The notes under the pieces: generated by a model
What the model was told of the DNA's origin: nothing
Seen by the model: the letters and a program-made list of their open reading frames with translations, nothing else
Database searches by the model: none
NCBI GenBank assembly: GCA_964470055.1
Contig: CAYXZZ010000047.1
Span: forward strand, 1 to 10,806
DNA length: 10,806 bases
Direction of reading: 5' to 3'
Source: JAEDES01 sp964470055
GTDB lineage: Bacteria > Bacillota_I > Bacilli_A > RF39 > UBA660
Shown here: piece after piece, positions 8,101 through 10,806 of the stretch
Layout of the letters: each line of letters opens with the position of its first letter
How positions within the stretch are numbered: the first letter of the stretch is position 1
Made by a program: the position numbers and the translations under genes

Positions 8101-8813
8101 TCATAAATTTCAATTAATGCCTCATCTGTATTCTTAGTTGAATCTTTAGCAATAGTATTCTTTAGATAATCATCCTCACCAAACATAGCCAAGATTTCAT
8201 CATCTGAAGATAAACCAAATGCACGTAATAAAGTTGTTAAAGTAACTTTTCTAGTACGGTCAATTCTAACATATAATACATCTCTTGCATCTGTTTCGAA
8301 TTCTAACCAAGTACCACGTGTTGGTATTATTTGGGAAGTAATTAATTCACGTCCATTTTTATCAATTTCATGATTAAAATAAACACTTGGAGAACGTACT
8401 AATTGAGAAACAATAACACGTTCGGCACCATTAATGACAAATGTACCACTATCTGTCATAACAGGCATATCACCCATAAAGATCTCTTGCTCTTTTACTT
8501 CCCCAGTTTCACGGTTAAATAAACGAACTTCAACTCTTAAAGGTGCAGAATATGTAGTTTCGCGATCCTTGCTCTCTTTAATTGAATAGCGTGGTTCATC
8601 AAAATGATAATCTCCGAATTCAAGTGATAAAGTTCCAGAGAAATTCTCTACTGGAAATAAATCATCAAACACTTCTTTGATACCTGTTTCAATAAACCAT
8701 TGGTAAGATTTCTTTTGAATCTCTAATAAGTCTTTCAACTCATAAGCATTTCTAATTTTAGAGAAATTACGTCTTTCTCTATAATCACCACATTTTGTAA
8801 TTTTAAATGCCAC
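5190..8813 (-). CDS. rpoB: DNA-directed RNA polymerase subunit beta
   Basis: This is the beta subunit of RNA polymerase, 1207 residues, which forms the active-site cleft with beta' and the rifampicin pocket. The rifampicin cluster begins at GSSQLSQFMDQTNP (457-470), and NKRRLSALGPGG follows at 476-487. Asn476 replaces the His of E. coli position 526, while Asp466 (516) and Ser481 (531) are kept. NGYNYEDAI (751-759) and DKMSGRHGNKG (907-917) are core active-site motifs; GEMEVWALYAYGA (1060-1072) is the conserved C-terminal clamp region. From about 1143 the protein becomes an acidic tail with Phe-containing repeats. The start is GTG, with GGGGTGA seven bases or so upstream. Alignment by eye to the Bacillus N-terminus (CGDYRERRNFSKI against YGRHRQRRSYARI) supports this start. 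It overlaps rpoC by one base. Confidence 0.99.
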   Translation of the reverse strand: MAFKITKCGDYRERRNFSKIRNAYELKDLLEIQKKSYQWFIETGIKEVFDDLFPVENFSGTLSLEFGDYHFDEPRYSIKESKDRETTYSAPLRVEVRLFNRETGEVKEQEIFMGDMPVMTDSGTFVINGAERVIVSQLVRSPSVYFNHEIDKNGRELITSQIIPTRGTWLEFETDARDVLYVRIDRTRKVTLTTLLRAFGLSSDDEILAMFGEDDYLKNTIAKDSTKNTDEALIEIYEKLRPGEPATLDSSKNQIITRFFDEFRYDLAKVGRYKFNRKLNVVDRLLDQTLAEDITDGDTVVFEKGTKITKANLEELKAVLAKGFGLCEVTINDELDNYNKVQVVKIYDPNDKKKKITVIGNDQTLEVKRLTISDVYASVSYYLCLLQGVGNFDEIDHLGNRRIRQVGELLQNQFRIGVSRMERVIRERMTTQEMEEVTPKTLINIRPVTAAMKEFFGSSQLSQFMDQTNPIAELTNKRRLSALGPGGLSRDRAGVEVRDVNSSHYGRICPIESPEGPNIGLITSLASYAKIDDYGFIMTPYRKVENCKITDEVYYLTADEELDYIISQSTVETNEDNVIVDEQVRARFRGENILARPEQVDYIDVSPQQVVSITTSCIPFLEHDDATRALMGSNMQRQAMPLIKTEAPFVGTGVEFVAAKDSGVEIVAKADGVVEYVDAKKIVVKTKEGKDTYKLANFELANSSICSHQRPIVHVGDKVVADKTILADGNSTDKGELALGKNMTVAFMTFNGYNYEDAIILNENLVKDDKYTSLHLEDYEMQCRETKLGPEEITRDIPNVSEEARRNLDENGIVTIGTEVHEGDILVGKVTPKGMAELTSEEKLLHAIFGEKTREVRDTSLRVPHGGDGIVHDIKIYSRKDNDELPAGVSKVIRVYIIQKRKIQVGDKMSGRHGNKGVISLVLPQEDMPYLPDGTPVDIMLNPQGVPSRMNFGQILEIHMGMACKKLGVHIATPVFDGAHISDIQEMMAEAGMDEDGKTILYDGRTGEPFDHRISVGVMYMIKLHHMVDDKLHARSTGPYSLVTQQPLGGKAQFGGQRFGEMEVWALYAYGAAHTLQEILTVKSDDVTGRVKVYESIIKGQEINQAGVPESFRVLMKEFQALGLDISIINDEGETLQLKEIEEAEDKEDMNTSIEEVESPAVAIAANDETEEYEEDDEFEDDEEDFDDEFEESEMDFDDEFEEGADL
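5209..5261 (-). repeat. Imperfect 33-bp tandem repeat coding the RpoB acidic tail
   Basis: Two 20-bp copies (5209-5228 and 5242-5261) differ at two positions and are spaced 33 bp apart. They encode DFDDEFEE twice with an 11-residue period. A degenerate further unit (DDEFEDDEE) lies just upstream in the protein. The pattern suggests the tail grew by local duplication. Confidence 0.7.
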
Positions 8814-8826
8814 TAATATTCACCCC
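8814..8826 (-). promoter_or_regulatory. rpoB ribosome binding site before a GTG start
   Basis: GGGGTGA followed by a short A/T spacer precedes the GTG at 8811-8813. It fits the 16S tail complement (GGAGGTGA) with one change and decides the rpoB start, because there is no in-frame ATG between it and the first conserved residues. The TGA within it is also the stop of an in-frame upstream mini-ORF. Confidence 0.75.
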
Positions 8827-8861
8827 ACACTAAATGATTTTTTTGAAAAAACTTGTTCCAT
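8820..8861 (-). CDS. Possible 13-residue leader peptide upstream of rpoB
   Basis: An ATG at 8859-8861 opens a 13-codon frame (MEQVFSKKSFSVG) that ends at TGA 8820-8822, inside the rpoB ribosome binding site. A GGAGG lies 12 nt upstream of the ATG, a somewhat long spacing. The frame is the same as rpoB, so only the TGA separates it from the rpoB GTG two codons later. It may be a translated leader that couples initiation to rpoB, an eroded older N-terminus, or chance. There is no homology to support it. Confidence 0.25.
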   Translation of the reverse strand: MEQVFSKKSFSVG

Positions 8862-8897
8862 CAAAATGTCATACCTCCATTAAATAATACATTACTA

Positions 8898-9494
8898 TTA
8901 TTTAGATGAAAGTAAACTACATTCTAAAATGAAAAATCCTTTTTTCTTTTCTAATACTTTTACATTGTATAATTTTTCTAAGTCGACAATTAGCGATTTT
9001 GCGCCCTGTTCTTTTCGGATAACCAAGAATAACTTCCCATCATTTTCTAGATAATCCTTAGCATTCATCACTATATCATAGACTATTTTTTTACCAGCCC
9101 TTATCGGAGGATTGGTAACTATAGTAGAGTATTTTGAAGACACATTTTCATAGACGTTACTCTCAAACACATTTATATCATCAACATGATTTTCTTTAAT
9201 ATTTCTCTCTGCTAAATGAAGAGCACGCAAATTAACATCAACCATATCAACGTGTGCTTGTGTAAGTTTTGATAAAACAATTCCAAATACTCCGTAACCG
9301 CAACCCATATCAAGAATTTTGCCTCCAACTTCTTCAAGCGGGATTGTTTCAAGAAGAAGTCTACTGCCAAAATCCAAACCGTCTTTGGAAAAAACTCCAT
9401 TGTCTGTTAGGAAGATAAACCTACGACCTAACACGATGCATTCAGTCCTACGAACATTGCTTGGCAAGTTCTCATTTGTAAAATACTGACCCAT
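8898..9494 (-). CDS. ybxB: Class I SAM-dependent methyltransferase, RsmC/YbxB type
   Basis: The product is a 198-residue single-domain methyltransferase of the RsmC family, whose better studied members methylate guanine N2 in 16S rRNA. The SAM-binding motif I, LDMGCGYGVFG, is at 61-71, the acidic motif II region VDVN at 85-88, and the catalytic NPPIRAGK at 128-135. DNGVFSKDGLDFGSRLL (31-47) matches the family N-terminal signature. E. coli RsmC has an extra N-terminal domain that is missing here, as in Bacillus YbxB. Position between rplL and rpoB is the same as in Bacillus. I chose the ATG at 9494 because GAGGAG lies six bases before it and the family starts near here; a longer frame from a TTG at 9545 would read through a terminator-like leader. 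Substrate is inferred from the family only. It is the first gene of the rpoBC unit. Confidence 0.92.
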   Translation of the reverse strand: MGQYFTNENLPSNVRRTECIVLGRRFIFLTDNGVFSKDGLDFGSRLLLETIPLEEVGGKILDMGCGYGVFGIVLSKLTQAHVDMVDVNLRALHLAERNIKENHVDDINVFESNVYENVSSKYSTIVTNPPIRAGKKIVYDIVMNAKDYLENDGKLFLVIRKEQGAKSLIVDLEKLYNVKVLEKKKGFFILECSLLSSK

Positions 9495-9502
9495 TTTAAT
9501 CT

Positions 9503-9526
9503 CCTCTTTTTCTCTAGAAAAAAAAA
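9503..9526 (-). promoter_or_regulatory. Alternative hairpin that would hide the ybxB Shine-Dalgarno
   Basis: TTTTTC (9517-9522) can pair with GAAAAA (9507-9512) around a TAGA loop. Four more pairs, three of them G-T, reach into the GAGGAG at 9501-9506. It uses the same T tract as the upstream terminator-like hairpin. It is a weak, A-U rich fold offered as an inference. Confidence 0.3.
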
Positions 9527-9565
9527 GAAGAAGAAAACCGCACAAAAATCCTTAGTTTTCTTCCT
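9518..9565 (-). terminator. Attenuator-like hairpin in the ybxB-rpoB-rpoC leader
   Basis: On the minus strand GAAGAAAAC (9555-9563) pairs perfectly with GTTTTCTTC (9530-9538), and two more pairs extend it to 9528-9565. The loop is 16 nt. After TTC come nine consecutive T (9518-9526). It lies downstream of the promoter at 9576-9604 and upstream of the ybxB ribosome binding site, so if it terminates transcription it acts as an attenuator for the RNA polymerase genes. The stem is A-T rich and the loop large, so its strength is uncertain. Confidence 0.6.
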
Positions 9566-9575
9566 TTCGAAAGAT

Positions 9576-9604
9576 ATAATACACTACTAAAATCAATTTG
9601 TCAA
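9576..9604 (-). promoter_or_regulatory. Promoter of the ybxB-rpoB-rpoC operon
   Basis: TTGACA (9599-9604) and TATTAT (9576-9581) are spaced by 17 bp, so the -35 is perfect and the -10 has one mismatch. Transcription should begin near 9567-9568, about 70 nt before the ybxB ATG and right at the first arm of the leader hairpin. It follows the rplL terminator directly. Confidence 0.9.
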
Positions 9605-9633
9605 ACGTTTTTTGCTTTTTTACAATTTTTTAC

Positions 9634-9666
9634 AAAAAAAAGATACATACACAAACGTATGCATCT
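9634..9666 (-). terminator. Intrinsic terminator of rplJ-rplL
   Basis: AGATGCATAC (9657-9666) pairs with GTATGTATCT (9641-9650) over 10 bp with one G-T pair, around a 6-nt loop. A run of seven further T follows. It is about 20 nt after the rplL stop and separates the stalk-protein unit from the RNA polymerase unit. Confidence 0.95.
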
Positions 9667-9685
9667 AAACTAATATTTCAGTTAA

Positions 9686-10054
9686 TTATTTAACTTCAAC
9701 TGTAGCTCCAGCTTCTTCAAGCTTAGCTTTGATTTCATCAGCTTCAGCAACTGAAATATTTTCTTTAACAACACCATTATTATCAACGATATCTTTAGAT
9801 TCTTTTAAACCTAAACCAGTAATTTCTTTAACTACTTTAATAACTCCAACTTTTCCAGCGCCAGCATCAGCGATTGAAACTGTAACTGTGCTTGGAGCAT
9901 CATCAGCAGCTGCTCCTGCTGCAGGTGCAGCAACTGCTACAGCACTTGGATCAACTCCAAATTCTTCTTTCATTGCATCTACTAATTCTTTGATTTCTAA
10001 TAATGTCATTTCTTTTAAACCACTGATAAATTCATCTCTTGTTAATTTAGCCAT
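9686..10054 (-). CDS. rplL: 50S ribosomal protein L7/L12
   Basis: L7/L12 is the multicopy stalk protein that recruits and activates translational GTPases such as EF-G and EF-Tu. The 122 residues divide into an N-terminal dimerisation domain (about 1-34) that binds L10, an Ala/Pro-rich hinge (about 35-54) and a C-terminal factor-binding domain. GKVGVIKVVKEITGLGLKES and the following helix (67-90) form the conserved factor-binding face. The first strand of this domain reads STVTVSI instead of the common EFDVVL pattern, a mild divergence. AGGAGGAAATAAAA precedes the ATG. It is 30 nt downstream of rplJ and is followed by a strong terminator, consistent with an rplJL unit. Confidence 0.99.
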   Translation of the reverse strand: MAKLTRDEFISGLKEMTLLEIKELVDAMKEEFGVDPSAVAVAAPAAGAAADDAPSTVTVSIADAGAGKVGVIKVVKEITGLGLKESKDIVDNNGVVKENISVAEADEIKAKLEEAGATVEVK

Positions 10055-10084
10055 TTTTATTTCCTCCTATATTTTTATTAATTA

Positions 10085-10579
10085 TTAATTTTCTTCTTTT
10101 TGTTGACTATATAAGTCTAAGCAAATTGAAAGGTCTCTTGCGATACCAATCATACCACCAGCAAGCATTGTAAGTAGTCCTTCTCTTGAAGGGATAGTAG
10201 CATATTCAGCCAACTTAGCTGCATCTGCCTTTTCACCATCAACAATCCCTACTTTTAAAACTAATGCTGGGTGTTCTTTAGCGAATTCAGATAATGTCTT
10301 AATTGGAGCGATTTGATCTTCACCAAATGCAAATGCGCTTGGTCCAGTTAATCCTTCATTAAGGTCAATACCTAACTCATTGAAAGCACGAGCCATTAAA
10401 GTATTTTTATATACTTTATAATCAGAATTACTTTCTCTTAATTTACAACGTAACTCTTTAGCCTCACTATCAGTAATACCACGATAATCGAATAATACGA
10501 TAGATTTTGCAGCACCAACACGATCCTTAATCTCATCGATTACAACTTGTTTTTGCTTTAAAATTGCTTCACTTGCCAT
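10085..10579 (-). CDS. rplJ: 50S ribosomal protein L10
   Basis: L10 anchors L7/L12 dimers at the base of the ribosomal stalk and binds 23S rRNA with L11. The 164-residue protein shows VVIDEIKDRVGAAKSIVLFDYRG (12-34), the conserved YKVYKNTLMARA (54-65) and LTGPSAFAF (77-85). A C-terminal helix from about 146 to 162 would carry the L12 dimers. I chose the ATG at 10579: AAGGAGGTG lies four bases upstream and the family begins here. A longer frame from an ATG at 10612 would add 11 residues encoded by the leader RNA and is unlikely. The long structured leader and its own promoter point to feedback control by the L10-L12 complex. Confidence 0.98.
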   Translation of the reverse strand: MASEAILKQKQVVIDEIKDRVGAAKSIVLFDYRGITDSEAKELRCKLRESNSDYKVYKNTLMARAFNELGIDLNEGLTGPSAFAFGEDQIAPIKTLSEFAKEHPALVLKVGIVDGEKADAAKLAEYATIPSREGLLTMLAGGMIGIARDLSICLDLYSQQKEEN

Positions 10580-10614
10580 AATACACCTCCTTAATCTATT
10601 TAGGGATGCCATAT

Positions 10615-10651
10615 AAAAAGTTCTTCAGCTTAGACAGCCAAAGAACTTTTT
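10615..10651 (-). terminator. Attenuator hairpin within the L10 leader
   Basis: AAAAAGTTCTT (10641-10651) pairs with AAGAACTTTTT (10615-10625) over 11 bp. The loop can add TGGCT with AGCTG, two of these being G-T pairs. The 3' arm ends in a T run followed by TATAT. It is the likely conditional terminator of the L10 leader. Confidence 0.8.
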
Positions 10652-10672
10652 TGATTACTTTTTAAAGTCCTC
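10641..10672 (-). promoter_or_regulatory. Candidate antiterminator helix of the L10 leader
   Basis: GAGGACTTT (10664-10672) can pair with AAAGTTCTT (10641-10649) over 9 bp with two G-T pairs and a 14-nt loop. The second strand is the first arm of the attenuator, so the two folds exclude each other. The first strand overlaps the conserved GAGGA next to the presumed L10 binding site, which would let L10 binding favour termination. Confidence 0.6.
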
Positions 10673-10723
10673 GGTAGGATTTATTTGTATACCTACTGTC
10701 TATGGCACCAACAAATTGTCTTT

Positions 10724-10752
10724 ATTATAACTCAACTATTCCTATTTGTCAA
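10724..10752 (-). promoter_or_regulatory. Consensus promoter of rplJ-rplL
   Basis: TTGACA (10747-10752) and TATAAT (10724-10729) match the housekeeping consensus exactly with a 17-bp spacer. The -35 lies within the last codons of rplA. Transcription should start near 10717, just ahead of the L10 leader. Confidence 0.95.
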
Positions 10753-10806
10753 AATTATTTTCAACTTTGATTCCAGGACCCATAGTAGAAGTTATTGAAA
10801 TGTTTT
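10742..10806 (-). CDS. rplA: 50S ribosomal protein L1, C-terminal end (cut by window edge)
   Basis: Only the last 20 codons and the TAG stop are present. They read through ITSTMGPGIKVE, the conserved C-terminal signature of L1, and end in NNFDK. L1 forms the mobile stalk beside the E site. No terminator is visible between this stop and the rplJ promoter, so some read-through from the rplKA unit into the L10 leader is likely. The promoter -35 for rplJ is embedded in its final codons. Confidence 0.95.
   Translation of the reverse strand, partial: NISITSTMGPGIKVENNFDK

Larger units (their letters stand above)
10607..10713 (-). ncRNA. Ribosomal protein L10 leader RNA
   Basis: This leader lies between the rplJ promoter and rplJ. 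A closing helix pairs TGCCATA (10701-10707) with TATGGCA (10607-10613). Inside it GTAGG (10692-10696) pairs with CCTAC (10674-10678), followed by CCGAGGA, an element typical of L10 leaders. A terminator-like hairpin completes it. In Bacillus the L10-L12 complex binds this type of leader and lowers rplJL expression by transcription attenuation. Assignment rests on position, pairing and the conserved element; the boundaries are approximate. Confidence 0.88.

Noticed and set aside
8811..8861. TGA read as Trp, giving a longer RpoB
   Set aside because: All twelve Trp codons in the genes are TGG and no gene has an internal TGA, which would be unexpected in an AT-rich genome with the Mycoplasma code.
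8884..8889. TATTAT as a possible promoter -10 directly before rpoB
   Set aside because: The hexamer 17 bp upstream (CTTTCA) is a poor -35, and the upstream consensus promoter at 9576-9604 already serves the operon.
9495..9545. TTG-initiated 17-residue N-terminal extension of ybxB
   Set aside because: It is encoded by the hairpin and T tract of the leader, has no family similarity, and a strong GAGGAG site precedes the internal ATG at 9494.
9729..10088. Plus-strand 119-codon frame opposite rplL
   Set aside because: It is the antisense of a conserved Ala-rich gene, with composition mirrored from it and no ribosome binding site or homology.
10580..10612. Upstream ATG adding 11 residues to L10
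   Set aside because: It lies in the closing helix of the L10 leader and has no ribosome binding site; the ATG at 10579 has AAGGAGGTG in place.
1..10806. Mobile elements, CRISPR arrays, tRNA or rRNA genes, defence systems
   Set aside because: None seen. The window is a continuous housekeeping cluster with uniform strand, codon use and spacing.

Overview
This window is a piece of the universally conserved bacterial ribosomal-protein and RNA-polymerase gene cluster. Every gene is on the minus strand. In transcription order, from the right edge to the left, it holds the 3' end of rplA (L1), the L10 leader RNA, rplJ (L10), rplL (L7/L12), a small class I methyltransferase (ybxB/RsmC type), rpoB, rpoC, rpsL (S12), rpsG (S7) and the 5' end of fusA (EF-G). 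This is the Bacillus-type order with one visible difference: the small L7Ae-like gene usually found between rpoC and rpsL (ybxF/rplGB) is absent.

The organism is a low-GC Gram-positive relative (Bacillota/Mycoplasmatota border, for example Erysipelotrichia, RF39-like or Acholeplasma/Izemoplasma-like lineages). This rests on the AT-rich codon use, strong AGGAGG-type ribosome binding sites, the gram-positive insertion in S12, the missing SI3 insertion in the RpoC trigger loop, and gene order. The exact clade cannot be fixed by eye. All twelve Trp codons are TGG and no gene carries an internal TGA, so the standard bacterial code fits. All eight stop codons seen are TAA or TAG.

The non-coding DNA is more informative than the genes. 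Three promoters are close to consensus and all have 17-bp spacers: 10724-10752 (rplJL), 9576-9604 (ybxB-rpoB-rpoC) and 1345-1373 (rpsL-rpsG-fusA). Two intrinsic terminators separate the units: 9634-9666 after rplL, and 1530-1558 after rpoC, whose stem starts inside the rpoC stop region. Each of the three leaders can fold: the L10 leader with a terminator and a competing antiterminator, a terminator-like hairpin in the ybxB-rpoBC leader, and a long 5' stem-loop in the rpsL leader. So each of the three translation or transcription supply operons starts from its own strong promoter and can be tuned in its leader.

No new multi-gene system is present. The points worth a second look are two substitutions at antibiotic-target positions (Asn at the E. 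coli RpoB His526 position and Ile at the S12 Pro90 position), the attenuator-like leader of ybxB-rpoBC, an in-frame 13-codon mini-ORF that ends in the rpoB ribosome binding site, and an acidic, internally repeated C-terminal tail on RpoB.
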